Shown here piece after piece: positions 1 to 13,047 of a stretch of 64,000 nt of DNA. This DNA is from Russula earlei (lineage: Eukaryota; Basidiomycota; Agaricomycetes; Russulales; Russulaceae): the NCBI GenBank assembly GCA_025769875.1, contig JAGFNK010000006.1:186001-250000 (forward strand). Direction: 5' to 3'. Below the pieces are notes generated by a model, which saw nothing but the letters and a program-made list of their open reading frames with translations, was not told the origin of the DNA and did no database searches. Position 1 is the first letter of the stretch. Every line of letters starts with the position of its first letter. The position numbers and the translations under genes were made by a program.

Positions 1-3000
1 CTTCTGGCAACTGTCAACGTACGACCTCGCTCCGCCCGCAGCTAGGTACGAGGAGGAAGGCGCCGCCCTGCGCACGCTCAGCCGCCAGGAGGATTCCAAG
101 TACACTATGGCGGACCGCTCTTCTGACAGGATGAAGCGTCAGAGCGCGCAGGCCCACCGGGCGAAGCGAGACCGATACGCGCAGTTCGCGCAGACGCTCG
201 CGCAGGAGCTCAAGACCCAGGCGGCATCACGTCGGTTCACTATCAAGCGGTTATCGAAGGAAAAGGCACACTGGTTCTCGCACGGTCCGAAGGCAGCGGC
301 GTTGGCGTCCGCTATCATCGAACATTGCATCCAGCCGCGTTGCTTGCTGTCGCCGATGGATGCCGACTACTGCGCTCAGGTCATCAAGGCTATTCACATC
401 ATGGGCACACCTGGCTTCAGCACATTGATGGTATATGACAGGGTAAGTCGGATGAATTTCGTTTTTTTGTATGCTTCCAGTTCATGTTGTTCTGACTTCT
501 GTGTCTATCTGGGTCAGCTTCTCGGGGATCACATCAAAGTCGTGGTTTTCTCGTGCAGCGAATACGAAGCCAAGAACTACGGTTTGTGACTTGTTTTCTA
601 CTGACGATTCATAATGCCATTCTCACATTTCCCTGCTTTCCATAGGGCGGTTCCTGCTCGGGATCCTCACCGACTTGTACAAGTGGTTCTCAGATGAGGC
701 CCTGTACGAACAGGACAACCGGAGCAAAGTTGGCGGGAAGGTCCACTACCTGCCTGGGTTCCAGCAGTCCTTGTCACCAAAGTTTCCGGTAGAGAAGACG
801 TCTCTTTTGGCGTGGCACAACTTTCAACAGGTATTAAGAAAATGGCATCGAAAGCTGTTCAAAGTGAGCCTTCGTGTTTGAACTTGTTGCCGAGCTCAGT
901 AACAGGGCTAACCTAATTGTTAACAGTCGTTAGCTGATTCCATCAAGACGAATGAGTTTATGCACGTCTACAATGCCATCATTGTCCTCAAGGAGATACT
1001 GCCCGTCTTCCCACTGTCGGCTGTAATTGATCTGACTGGCCCGCCATTGAATCAAGTAATCGAAACGTTCATAGAGAAGGAAGAGCGGGGCGATCTGAAG
1101 ATTCTAGCGAGGGCGTACGTCGCTTCTGCGATTCTAACTTTGTACGTCCACTGATCTCGCACGTTTCAGGTATCATGCCAGTCTTAAGAAGCGAGAACAT
1201 CTCTGGGCTGCTGCCAATGGCTCCTCCAAGGTGAGAACTTGCGGAACGTTGGGAATGAGATGCGTGCCTTATTTTGAATCACACCAGAAGGGCGCAGCAC
1301 CTTCTCCCCGGCCATCTACACCGGTCTCTGCACAACCATTGGGTGATAAGAAGAAAGCTGCCGAATCAGCCTCGACGCCTCCAGAGAGATCCACGCCATC
1401 GGCGTCTCGTGGCCACACCCAGCCTCCGAATGGTGCTGAAAAACTGAGCGTACCGTCATTGGCAAAGGCCCCCGTCGAAAGGTTCGCAATTAAATCGCAG
1501 GCATTCGTTTCCGTTGTGCTGATTCTTTTCAAACAGCGCTCCTCGTCCAGAAGTTGTAAGACGAGTGCGCATAGAGCCAAGAGGAGATACGCCAGGACGA
1601 TCGATCGCCAATGGGAACGGCGATGACTCGAAATCGCAACCCATGGAGGTCGACTCGCCAGCGGTCACATCAAGCAAGCAAGACGACGTCACAGATGGCC
1701 GTCATCTCTCGCCGGTTCTTGGGCACCGCGCAGACGCATCTGTTAGCACTTTCCACAAGACCGCCTTACTCCAAACCAGAGAAGGGCCGCCAACACCGCT
1801 TCCAAACTCTGTTCTTTTGAACCTTCCCCCCACGAAACAACCGCCACACTCGCCACGTGGCCACCGAGTTGCGGAGGAACGGCCGTCACGGTCTGACGCT
1901 GCACCGATGCCACCGCCGAGTGCACCAAGCCAGACTGCTTCTGCCCAAGAACTACGCGAAACGGCTAGGCAATCCATACGCAGGAACGATGAACAGGCAG
2001 ATGCAAGACCCATGGCCACTGACGCTCGTGGCGAATCTCTAACGAACCCGCCTAGCTTGCGGAGACGGTCACAGTCGCCGCCGACGCGACCTGGCACTCG
2101 GGATGCGAGCGCGGAGAGCCGGACGAGCGGCGAACGACTTGGGGGCCGTGGGGAAGTGGACCGCGTGGACGACCGACGTGTCGAACGTGAGAGCAATTCG
2201 GCAAGATGCTTATCCTTCGGAACGCCGAGAGCATCGCCGTGAACGTTCTGAGCGAGAGCGCGAGCGCGAACGCGGCAGAGACCGCCACGGAGACCGAGAC
2301 CGGGACCGTGAGCACCGTGAGCGCGAGCGTGATCCTGAACGAGACCGAGATAAACGCGATCGTGAGCGGAGAGCGCGACAGGGACCGTGATCGCGACCGT
2401 GACCGGGAACGGGGTGACCGGCACCGTCGGGACGAAAAGGATCGCGATCGAGAGAGCCGGAAGGAGCGTGAGGTCAGCGGTCGAGCCGTACTGCCCGCTG
2501 AGGAGCGTAACCAGTCCACTCGACCGGGCCATCGTTCCGCTGCCCCTGTCGAGGAAACGCTTGGGAAGCGAAGAAGGCCTGCAGATGATGACGTATGTTT
2601 CCTCTCTCCTACTGCCTCCGCTGACATGTTCATCACCTCTTTTTGATAGCCCGACCGTGCCTCCAAGCGCAGCTCTCGCGAAAAAGCGCGCGAAGATCGC
2701 AGCCGGCGGTCTTCTGACAAGGAGAAAGACTATGAACGGACCAGAGAGTCGGATCGACGACGGCGAGATCGCGAAGAAGACGTTAGCGATCCACGTCAGG
2801 CGCCATTGGAAAAGGTGCGAACTCTGTCCAGTCTACCCTTTACTGCAAAAACTGACATTCCACGAAGCAGTCCTCAGAGAAGCGCGTGTCGGACGGACCG
2901 CCTCTCCCTGTGCCTTCCCCGCTACCACCGACGACCCCTTCAGCCCCGCGGGCCATGGCAAGCGGCGAGCCGGCACGCAATGGAAAGCCGGATGCCGGCA

Positions 3001-3774
3001 TAGTACGTGAACGTGAACGTGAACGCGAGCGAGAGTGGGTACCGCGCGAGGCCGCACAGCATCAACAACACCAACACCAACACCAATATCAACAACAACA
3101 ACAACAACATCACCGCGATCGCGATCGCGATCGTGAACGTGAACGCGACCTGCCGCCGCCGCCCAACACGCCTGCTGTGCACTCACATTCCCACCCGCAC
3201 CCGTCATCATCCCGGGACAACCTACCACCGGCCGGTCCAAGCGCCGCGTTTAATGTGGGTGGTGCCGCAGCACACGCGCAGCATGCACCGCCCCCGCCTC
3301 AGCCCCTCGCGCTCGGTGAGTTGGGCTCCGGGAGTTTTCTGTCGAGGATCAGCGGACCGTACCGCTCGCCTCCGGTGACGTCCAACTCGTTCCGTTCGGA
3401 CGTCGGGGAGCAACGGAGTTGGCCAGAGGACGACTGGGACAGTGCTCGAAAACGGACACTCTCTGGTGCGTAACATCATCATCGCTCGGTAAAGAGTTTT
3501 TAAAAAAAAAAAACATCCATCTTTTTTTTTTTTTTTCGTTGGTTTCACCGCATTGAAATTAATCGACACGTAATAATTCATTTCAGACCGGGAGAAAAAC
3601 ACCATCGAAGACGTGTCTGCGGGCTTGGGTTCAGACTCACAACTCCCCAAGCGACCTCGTATTAACCGGAACCGGATTGTAGGCCCACCAGCTCACGGAC
3701 TCGCCAAAAAATTGTTGCCAATCGACCCTGGCGCTAACGACAAGCCACGGGCTACCCGGAAGGATTATGACTAG
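1..3774 (+). CDS. THO2: THO complex subunit 2 (Tho2), C-terminal part, 5' truncated by the window
   Basis: Tho2 is the large scaffold of the nuclear THO/TREX complex, which couples transcription to mRNP assembly and export. The frame is open from base 2 (FWQLSTYDL...). Family-typical segments follow across introns: SRCLLSPMDAD-like, GTPGFSTLM, the FLLGILTDLYKW-type block near 650, KVHYLPGFQ and the NAIIVLKEILPVFP block near 970-1020. After about 1290 the protein turns into a long disordered tail: Ser/Pro-rich, then Arg/Asp/Glu dipeptide repeats (2230-2470), then a second Arg-rich block, then His/Gln and RE/RD repeats (3005-3150). The tail ends with a basic segment (QLPKRPRINR) and the stop at 3772-3774. 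The tail is typical of Tho2 and was not aligned. Between about 2160 and 2390 the RD-rich frame changes twice; this is treated as a finding. The identity rests on the N-terminal blocks and is firm. Confidence 0.88.
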
Positions 3775-4081
3775 TGTGATGGCTGTGTAGCTCGTTGGCG
3801 AGGAGGTCGGCTACGTCTGATTATTCCACTGCTAGATGTAGAATACATGATCCCATCCGTGCGTCACCACCCCTAGTACTACTACTAACAAAATAATACA
3901 TTTGGCGTGTAGCGTCTACGGAGACGAGATTGATTTTGATCAAAAAGTTCCCCGGATTACGATTAGGTGCCATCTCCGCGGCGGGGGATGTGGTAATGAG
4001 AATGAGATAATCTTTAAGATAAACTCCGGGAATAGCGAGTTGAATCGCAGCAAAACAATGAGTGAGTGATGGATATGGAGT
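3775..4081. other. Convergent intergenic region between THO2 and GTP cyclohydrolase I
   Basis: This 307-bp spacer separates two convergent 3' ends. It is moderately AT-rich and holds only the presumed 3' UTRs. No ORF or repeat of note is seen. Confidence 0.6.
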
Positions 4082-5344
4082 CTAGCGCTTTATGAGTGTG
4101 AGGAACTCTTCACGGGTCTTTTGCTGGGTGCGGAAGCAGCCGAGCATGCAAGAAGTGGTCGTGATGGAGCCCGGCTTCTGTACGCCGCGCATGGTCATGC
4201 ATAAATGGCTTTATGTAGGGACGACGAGGAAGAAAGGAAGAGTGGAGAGAAAAAAGTTTGACGTGGGACGTAAGTGAGGGGTTGGGTGGAGAGCCTTTGG
4301 CTTTGGGGAGGACGTACGTGGCCTCCATGACGACAGCGACTCCACGAGGTTTGATGGCCTCCTGCACGCAGAGGGCAATCTGTTTAGTAAGGCGTTCCTG
4401 CACCTGGAGACGGCGGCTGAAAGTCTCGGCGATGCGTGCGAGTTTGGAGATGCCCAAAACGAGCTTGTTCGGGATGTACGCTATGGCAATCTGCGAAGCG
4501 GGGTGGACGGCACGCCGTAAGTGGCCAAGTCACCGGGACTGGAAGGGGGGGGAAGGGATTTCATCGCGCGAGATGGAGGGGGGGGGGGGAGAGGAAAGGG
4601 AATTTGTCTCCGCGCGGAGGACGAACCTTGCCGGTGAATGGGACCAGATGGTGCTCGCAGAGGCTGGAGATATCAATGTCGCGAACTAGGACCATTTCGT
4701 CATGGTCCTCCGCAAAGACGGCATCATTGATCACGTCTGCGCGGAATTCGAGAGATTATCGTTCGGTCATTTGGGGGTTGTGAGATATGGAATGGGGGGA
4801 GGGGGGTGCGTGTGCGTGTGCGTGTGCGTGAGGGGACAGAGATGGAAGAAACGTGCCTGCGAGACGCTCTTCATAGCCTTTCGTCATCCACATCAAGGCC
4901 TGGGCGTATCGTTCCGGTGTGCGGAGGAGGCCTTCTCGATCGGGATCTTCGCCGATGCATTCGAGGACGGTGCGGACGGCGGCGGCGAGTCTGGTCTGGC
5001 GAGCGGCGTTCTCGGCGGGCGAGGCATTAAGGCGAGATAGGGTCGACTTTGCTTATGTGAAACAAGGACAGGGTGAGTGAGTGAGACGACAGGGAGAATG
5101 GAAGAGGAAGAGGGGAGGGGGGAAGGATTGCGTAAGGGGGAGGGAGAAGAGACTCACCGGGCCAGCCGAGACCGTTGACATCAGGGAGAGGGCTGTTTCG
5201 ATCTGGCTGAGGAGCACAAGGGGAAGACACGCCGGAGGCAGGACGGAAGCCGTAGCCGTCTGGTGCTTTTGTGGGCGTCGAGGATGTTGGGGCGTCGAGA
5301 CGGTTCAGACGATCGGCGAGGAGGTCCGCGTGCGATGGATCCAT
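4082..5344 (-). CDS. GTP cyclohydrolase I
   Basis: The enzyme converts GTP to 7,8-dihydroneopterin triphosphate, the first step of folate and tetrahydrobiopterin synthesis in the cytosol. On the minus strand, with introns removed, the conserved core is complete: [11 protein letters not shown], the zinc-ligand segment [30 protein letters not shown], the QVQERLT box, [16 protein letters not shown] and the second zinc cysteine in SCMLGCF. It ends [12 protein letters not shown] plus stop. Introns interrupt near 5040-5150, 4750-4850, 4515-4625 and 4207-4315. One carries a GTGTGC repeat (4805-4830) and others carry long G runs. The start MDPSHADLL (ATG at 5344) was chosen over an in-frame ATG at 5416, because the sequence between them encodes only a Pro/Leu-rich stretch that looks like a 5' leader. 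The N-terminal about 60 residues are disordered. All zinc ligands are present, so the enzyme should be active. Confidence 0.93.
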
Positions 5345-5801
5345 CGGTTTTTGGGGGGGAGGGGAGGGGAGGGGAGGAGGGAGAGGGCGAGCGGGGAGGA
5401 CTGTCGAGAATCCCAAATTGGAGATTTGAAAGTGGCCAAATCTCGGGTGACAGGACTGCCTTTTTTTTTGGCTTCTCTGATCGCTCTCTGCGTGTCGAAC
5501 CCCAATTGCGCTGTTTCTCCGACCGATCCTCTTGGATGACCAAAAATGTCAGATTGAAATTCATGTTTCGGAAGTCACATTTGAGGAAGGTTCATACCGA
5601 CTCGCCACTTTTTCCCCTTCATTCATCATCACCACCCCCTCCCTTCCCTCGTCTCTCCCCCTCCCTCCCCCCCCCCCTGACAGGACATGGCCGACACAGC
5701 CAATCACCTCATATGTTTAAGTCTCCTCCGCCGTCATACGGCATTCCCTCTTCCTCCTCTTTTTACCCCCCAACTTTCCCTCCTCCCTCTCCCCCAGTCC
5801 C
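5345..5801. promoter_or_regulatory. Divergent promoter region, GTP cyclohydrolase I (-) / ABC transporter (+)
   Basis: This 457-bp spacer lies between two divergent starts. It has a strong strand asymmetry: G-rich at 5345-5400, then long C/T-rich runs on the plus strand from about 5620 to 5800 (CCTCCC and CCCCCC). Pyrimidine-rich tracts just upstream of start codons are common in fungal core promoters. No TATA box or named factor site could be assigned. Confidence 0.45.
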
Positions 5802-8582
5802 ATGTCTGACTCTTTCAACGATCCCCTCCACCTCCTCCTCTGCGGCTCCCTCTGGCCCAAGTCATCCTCCCCGGATTGTCTAGCTCAATTTGACTTTGAC
5901 TCTGGTCCCCTTGCGACACCCGAACCGGAAATCAAAACGGAACCTGAACCTGATTTCAAACGCGGCCTAGGATCCCGTCATCTCGACGACCACCCGTCAC
6001 AGGCTTCAACCCTTCCAGAGCCTCGACCCCGCTCGGTCTACCATGCCTGGCTTGCCTCGCGCGTCCCATCTTGCCAGAATGGCGGTTACATCACCGCAGG
6101 CGCACAGCGCCCCTTGACTCGCGCCAATCTCCGTCTCGCGCACCACATCGCCGAACTTTGCGTACCGCAGATGATCCGGATATTCTGGAGGCGTCATCCC
6201 TTTCGCGCTTTCGTCATGGTGGCCTTCAGTTTTGTTAGAGGCACTTTTCCCGTGTTCAAAGGATTCACTCATGCCCTCATCATCAACGAGGCAAGTCGTC
6301 CCTCTCGTCACCCCACATCCCCTCCGACCCCCTTTTTTTAGGTCCAGAGTTTGCTCTCGTCCGGACACTACACTTGGTCCTATTTGATTCGCCTCATAGG
6401 GGCTGAGCTTTTAGCGCCTGGCTGCCGAAAAATCGTTAGATTTGTTCGCGTGAGTCCTTTTTTGTCTTCCTCTCCACTCGTAGACGCCCTGAAATCGCTG
6501 GGCGCATACTAGCACCAATAATGAGCATTTTGTGCAAAACTCTGCGCGCTTCCTGGTAGAATACCAACAGATGGAACAGCGCGTCCGGCTTGACATCCCC
6601 ACCCTTTCAGATCCGACCGTTCGTGATCTTCTCGCAGAGTCAGACTTGTTCGTGTCTTCATTCCAAGGGGCGGGTGGCTTTGGCCTACTTTCTCCCTTTG
6701 ACCTAATTCGTGTCTTCTCGCTTATTTCCGAACTCGCCTCCCATATCTTCGTTCTCTCGACGATTTCATACGGCCCGCTGTCAATCTTGGCCCTCTTTAT
6801 CTCCTTCTTATCTGCTGCTTATCCTTTCGTTCAAAGCTCCTTGCTCCCACGCACGTATGGCTTTGATGCACCTGTCTATAGTGAGGTCGAAATCAGTCTC
6901 ACCGAGAAGCAGGAGCAAATGAGGCAGCTCTCTTTGAGCGATACACACCGTCCAGAGGTCATGCTCTTCGGTCTCGGCCCGTGGATCCTCCAAACCTGGG
7001 CAGCTGCTCGGCAAGCGGTCCTTGGTCTTAATTCATCCCAACAGTCATTACGGTCACCTTCCAGCATCTTCTCTCATTTGAATGTGGCGGAAATTATTGC
7101 TGCACTCCAAAATGTAAGCCCCCCCCATTCGATTTATAATATCCCTCATGGCACTTACGGACCACGCATTGTGAAGCTACCGTTTGTATTAATGCTACAA
7201 ACGTCCACCTCTCTCGGTTCGCTCGCGTTGTACCGCAGCTCCGTTCAATCTATTGTGTACACCGTCAGCACCCTATTTATCACTCTACAAATGGCGGTAC
7301 AGGGGGTATTCCTCATGGGCGCATTCTGCGCTTCCATGGAGATTGAACCCTTTCTCAAGCCGAAAAACGACACGCGCGTCACATACAAGTCGTGGTCTGG
7401 AGGAATGAAAATTGAAGCACGGTAAGCCGGGTTTCCTTTTCATCTCGGCCCCGAGAGGGAACGAAATGAACTCGTCTAGGAATCTCTCTTACACCTATCC
7501 GGGCTGTACGGAACCTGCTCTCCGCAACGTGAGCTTTACCCTTGAAGCGGGTGAAACCCTTGCTGTCGTTGGGTATAATGGCTCCGGTGAGCATTTTTTC
7601 CCCCTCTTTCTTTCACAGTTCTTTCCACGGCTCGTACCCAGTTACTGACTTTGATCGCCAAGGCAAGTCAACGCTCGGAAAGGTCCTTTCCCGCATAGTA
7701 GACTTCAACTCTGGCGAGCTGCTCATCAACGATGTCGATGTGCGTCGATATGAACCTGCAGAGCTGCACCGCGCAACCACAGCGGTCTTTCAAAATTTCT
7801 GCAAATACAACGGCACCGTCGCCGAAAACGTCGGTGTAGGATACATTCCCGATCTGGACCGTCCCGCAGCGCTGCGAAGGGCTGTTCGGCTCGCAGAGGG
7901 AGATCATATTGTTCGCTCACTACCGCATGGCATCAACACGCGTTTGGATACGTTGGGGCTTGATTCCATGTCGTACTCACCAGCAGGGATGGGTGCGTGT
8001 GGCGCTCGCGCGCCGTGGGCATCCCACGGTCTATCAGGGGGCGAGGTGTGTCCATTTGAGTTGTAATATAGCCTTTTTTTTATGTTCTGACAATGACCGT
8101 GTGATGACACGTTCTCAGTGGCAACGCATCGCCCTCGCTCGCGCGTTCATGCGGGCTCACAAGCCAGAAGTTCATTTCCTTCTCTTTGATGAACCCGTGC
8201 GTCCCTGGTCGCCCATCCTTCGGTCGAATACAGCTGATAACGTCTCCCCGAACGGTAGACGTCCGCTCTCGACGCTCACGCCCAAAACAAAATATTTCAG
8301 ACGATTGATTCCATTGCCCGTGGGCCCGGCGCTGATGGGGAAGCTCCAAGAGTGAAAACCGTATTGTTCATTACTCATCGACTATCTGTCGCACGACGTG
8401 CGGACAAGATTGCCATGATGGAACACGGGGTACGTCGAATTATCTCTCATTTTGACCATGCGGTTCCCATGCTCATGCTTGTTACCCGGCGTACGTATCA
8501 GTCCATTACCGAGTTTGGCACACACGATGAACTCCTAAAACGTGGCGGCTCATATGCTGCCTTATATCATGCGTCCGTGTGA
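5802..8582 (+). CDS. ABC transporter with C-terminal ATPase domain
   Basis: This is an ABC half-transporter-like protein with a membrane region followed by one nucleotide-binding domain. The N-terminus (MSDSFNDPL) is acidic and soluble. Hydrophobic segments occur at about 6180-6260, 6700-6850 and 7180-7330. The ATPase domain is complete once introns are removed: A-loop region NLSYTYPG, Walker A GYNGSGKST (split by the intron at about 7588-7661), Q-loop VFQNF, signature LSGGEWQRIALARAF (split at about 8045-8118), Walker B FLLFDEP joined to D-loop TSALDAHAQ across an intron (about 8200-8257), and H-loop FITHRLSVARRADKI. It ends at the TGA at 8580-8582. With few clear membrane spans, it resembles the basidiomycete HlyB/MsbA-related ABC proteins of unknown substrate; full exporter function is an inference. 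The start at 5802 is the first ATG giving a clean first exon. Confidence 0.85.
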
Positions 8583-8745
8583 CCATGACCATGAACGCTT
8601 TTCCGCTTTTCCCCACCCCTCGCGTAAGGACACTTTATCATACACCATTCAATTGCCTTCGTCACACGCTGTATCATTACAATCCTTCTATTACACTCTG
8701 TAAAAGATAGCACACTTTGATAAATGGTGACGATTACAGCATTCC

Positions 8746-11700
8746 CTAAAGCCACGCGCGTGGGAAGTGATCATGAAAGACCAAGACGCCCTCCTGGAAA
8801 ACTGCATCCACTGCACCGCCTTCAATACTTTGGGTCGATGAAACGAGGTTGGTGAGGTTCTCCGTGGTACCATACGCAGCAATTAGTAGTCCAGCATCAC
8901 GTACAGCGCGAACGAGCGAAGGTACTTTGACCTGGTGTGATGTAGTAAGATAGCATAATGCCCCTTTGAATTCAAGACGTACCAGGAGGTAGGTGTCCAA
9001 AAAGACTCCCAGCAAATTGTTGTTTTTCGAGAACTCGACCGCTGTGCTGATGCTCGTCAAACGGAAATCGGATGTCGCTTCGTTCCGTATCGCTGCCGTA
9101 TTGCTGGGCGGGTTACCCCCCACCTCGCCGCATGACGATGCGAATAAGACTGGATCTGGGGAGGGGGGGGGGAAGGGTTGGAACGGGAAATGAAAAACCC
9201 AAAGGATAAATTAAAGGAACAGAAAAGGGAAGCGGAACGGAGCGAAGCGAAGCGATTAGGTTTTTTTGGGCTTGGAAAGGAAGGGAGGGGTGGGAGTGGG
9301 AGTGGGAGTTGGGAGGGCGGGGAAGGGGCCGCTAGCGGCGAAAAAGAAGAAAAGAAAAGAAAAGGAAAAAAAATTAAAAGAGGGCGATGACTGACAGTTC
9401 GGTTGCTTCCAGTTGACGGCCGCGCAGGCGTCCGGGGAATAGGAGGTGAATATGATCTGGCGCCGGACGCCGTGTCCGTGCGGTGGTGGGGCGGAGGCAT
9501 GGTAGACGGTCCTCAGTATCGAGTCGATGAAAGAGTTCAACGGCAGCCGATGTCGGAACGGAGCCGAGTCCATCGCCACCAACGCCCTCGGGTCCCTGGA
9601 CTCGGGAGGACGACTCGTGATCGGATATGCCAATTCGAGGCAGAGGCCCATTGACGCCGGCATGGTCTGGCGGGTCGTTGGGGGGTGGGTGGGCGAAGTG
9701 TTCATTTTTGTGTTTGTTTTTGTTTTCATTTTCATTTCCGTTTACGTTTTTTTTTTTTTTGGGTTGTTGTCGATGTTGTCGGTGTTGTCGTGGAGGTGAT
9801 GGTGTGGGCGATGTCGTTATTGTTTTTTGTGTTTTTTTTTCGGTTCGGGTTAAAATATAAAGTTTAATGAACGAGCAATTAAATGGGTCAGGTCATCCAC
9901 CAGGACCGGGACAGCACGGCGCAGGTGGAGTTGCGATAATAATCAGCAATTTGCCACGATAACATGAAATATGCGACGACAAACATACTTTGAGAAGATT
10001 TTCGAGCGAGACCATCGATCTGCGGATAAGGCTATGCCATTCTGATGGCGTGGACGGCGTGGAGACGCCACCGCCCCCAGTGCTGCTGCTGTTGTTCGCA
10101 CATAGTTCTCTGCCCGTCTGCCGGGCGAGGGCTTCGAACTGAGCGAGCGTGACGTCGGCGACCCAGAGTTCAAAGTCCTGCTGAGGCAACTGCCACTCCC
10201 CGAAAACGACGGGATGCAAATCTTGTGTGACTTGGACCACGATGTAGACGTAACTACCAGCGATTGACGAAATCGTGATGGGCTGCGCTTTTGATGTTAC
10301 CGTAGTCGGAGATCCGACGGGTGAGCCCAGCGAGGCAGAACCTAACTGCCGGGCACGCGATAACCGCGGTGTGGCTGTCTTCGCGGCGGCAGGCGCTGAC
10401 GCTGTATGAGGCACAGCGAGCGATTTCCAATACGTCTCGACCGCCCCTCCGATCTCGAGCGTCACTCCTTCAAATGGCGTGATGATGTTAATTTCAAAAG
10501 AGACCTGCGGGGAAAAGAAGAATTTAAATACAAAAATGGAAAGACCAAACCATGAAGGTTACTTCTCCGATAACATGTAATCGGTGGTCTAGGATTGGTA
10601 GTGTGAACACTTTCGTAATATGCGCGCTAGCGAGCATCGAAGGAAGGGCTACGGCGCGGCCTATTGTTTTGGTGCCGAAATTCGGGTAGAGAGAAAATTC
10701 TAGCGAAAGGTGATCCAAACTGGGCGTCTGTAGCGTCAGGACATGAACTTCATCAGACGACGGAAGGGGAATTGTGTGGGGAGCAGACGTTGCAGAAGGC
10801 GAAGAGGTCATGACCAGCTTGAGTGTTGGCGACGACAACCTAATTGCATCTACGGACGAGGAGTACATAAATCGCGGAAGCAGGCGCACGGACTGTTGCG
10901 CGTGAGCAGGAGTATTGCCGAGTTTTGGGGCCGTATTGCCTATGGTGACCTGAATCAGGCATTGTTTGTCCAAATAGTTATGACCATAAACGCGATGCGG
11001 CATCATGGGTGGAGGCAACGACAACGATGGAATGTGATCGATCTCCGACTCTATCGCCCGCAGAGCCGTGGACCCCGTCGAACGCTCCGACGGACTACGT
11101 GCGGGTTCAAGCTTCACGATTCTAGGCCGACCCGACTCGAGGAGGAGAGATACACATTCCCGGTGACCGTACCAAGCCGCATAGTGCAGAGCATTGTTGC
11201 CGTGTTCGTCGGTAGCGTCGGTCCGGCAACCTGCCTCCAACAGCACTCGGACGCATGCTTCGTGTCCAAAGCGGGCTGCATGAAAAATGGGCGTCCACTC
11301 GTCGTACTTGTCTGGGACGTCAAAGCCATCATACTTTACGAGGAGCCGACACATGTCTGCGTGTCCCTGTCGTGCTGCAAAATGAATGGGGTACTCTCCA
11401 CTGCTACTGGGTAGGCTCAAAGCACCATGCTCAAGCAACAACAACGCGACGTCCAGATGACCCGCAAGGCTTGCTAGCGCGAGAGGTATGAGGTCCCCAT
11501 CAGGTGGGCTTGGCTGCGCCGGGACACCACCCTTTTCGAGTAAAACCCTGACGCAATCGACGGAGCCCCTGAGTGTGGCGTACACAAGGGGGCTGCAATC
11601 TTCCATATCACGAACATACGGCGAGACGTTGACCTGAAGAAGCCGATTGCATACATCCACATGACCATGCATAGCGGCATAGTGGAATGCCGAGCGACCG

Positions 11701-13047
11701 TAGATGTCAACCTTGTCGGGTTCAACGTTGTGGGATAAGCAAAGCTCTACGAGACGCAAAGCACCGGCGACAGCAGCTTCATGAAGGCATGTCCTACCGT
11801 TGATGTCGTCGACAAACTGGTAGTCAAAAGCAGTTGAATTGGCCAATATGATATCAGCAAGCGAGGGTGGAGCGTCGATTACGGCTCTCCAAAGGATGCG
11901 GGTGATATTCCCTTTGCCCCAGTGCTGTTGACCAAGCGTGTTTGAATATACCACGAGACTCTTGACAGAGGCTTCGTCCTCGCCAAGCACGGCCTTCCTC
12001 AGGTTGCTCTCCAAATCACGGAACAGTCCCATTTGTGTATTTCCGTCATTGCTGATCTGTCGGTTGAGGATAAGGTGACTGACGTCCGCTCCCTCGAGTT
12101 CGAGCCCCACTGAGACGTCCGTGATGTCCAGTAGGCAGGCTGCCACGACATCCGACAATTCCGAGATGAGCTAGAGAAGATCACATCGTGAGCGTAAAGC
12201 AAAGCAAGACGGTACGGGTACCCGGAGCTTTACGGACCTGGCGATTGAACACCGGTTGAATGTCGACCTGGCGGGTGAGATAGAGCTCCTTTGTGGTCGA
12301 CTTTGAGCGTTTATCCCACTTCTTCAGGATCTTTCGAAAGCCTGTCGCGTTGATCTCGACAAAGTGCTAGCATGCGGGTCAGTACCCATCAGGGCGGCGT
12401 TGGATGGAGGCTGGGCACCTGCAGCTTCGAGAGGTCACGTTCGAGGAGATGGAAACCTTCTTCGACGGCCTTCCATTCCACGTAGTTTTCTGCGGTATCG
12501 TCCAAGCTATCCGGGGGGGCCCTCCTGGCCGCCGCGCGACGCTTTGAGAGGAGGGTCTCGAGGCGAAGCTTGAGCTCTGCTTCTTTTCGAAGGTAGAACG
12601 CATTTATCTAGGCGTGAGAGAGGGGCGGCGCCTATCAGTGATGCTGGCGAGATGGGACACGAGACTGACGCCACCTTCTCTAGCTCACGCTCGAGCTTGA
12701 AGAAAAAAGCCGCTTTGTGGGCTTGGAAATCGGGGCCGCGGTCGTCATCCTGCCCGGTCGGGATGAGGCTGGGTTCGTTGATCCGACTGGCGATGTCCGC
12801 GGCAGCGTGAGCCCCGGATACCGGCGTTGACGATGTAGAGTGGCCGGGGCGGATGCCGAGGGCGAGAGCAGCCGCTTCCGAGGCCGGGCGCTTGGCAGCA
12901 AGGGACGAGACGATTTTCTTGAGAAATTTGTAGTCGAGGTAATACTCGGACCACCCGGGAATGACTTCGGCTTGAAGCTGTTTCCCAAACTAAAAAGGGG
13001 ACCCGCTGAGAGGATGAAGTAAGCGAGGATGGAGGACTGACCTTCAT
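8746..13047 (-). CDS. PHO81: Pho81-like CDK inhibitor: SPX, ankyrin repeats, GDPD-like domain
   Basis: Pho81 inhibits the Pho80-Pho85 cyclin-CDK when phosphate is low and so turns on phosphate-acquisition genes. The minus strand gives the classical domain order. The SPX domain begins MK|FGKQLQ (the first intron falls after two codons), with PGWSEYYLDYKFLKK and the later KLERELEKINAFY helix. Several ankyrin repeats follow at about 11,000-11,900 (NGRTCLHEAAVAG, YGRSAFHYAAMHGH, DEHGNNALHYAAWYGH). Then come a beta-rich segment (10,150-10,560) and a GDPD-type barrel at the C-terminus (LCLELAYPI, NSFIDSILRTVY, IIFTSYSPDACAAVNWKQPN, NNLLGVFLD, VRDAGLLIAAYG). It ends FHDHFPRAWL plus stop at 8746. An intron near 9120-9410 is unusually long and carries G/A-rich and A-rich low-complexity sequence. 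A near-identical copy of 10,149-10,553 lies at 50,896-51,289. Catalytic activity of the GDPD barrel is not claimed. Confidence 0.9.

Noticed and set aside
1702..2532. 276-codon minus-strand ORF antisense to THO2
   Set aside because: It is a shadow of the Arg/Ser-rich coding strand, with no motif or splice structure of its own.
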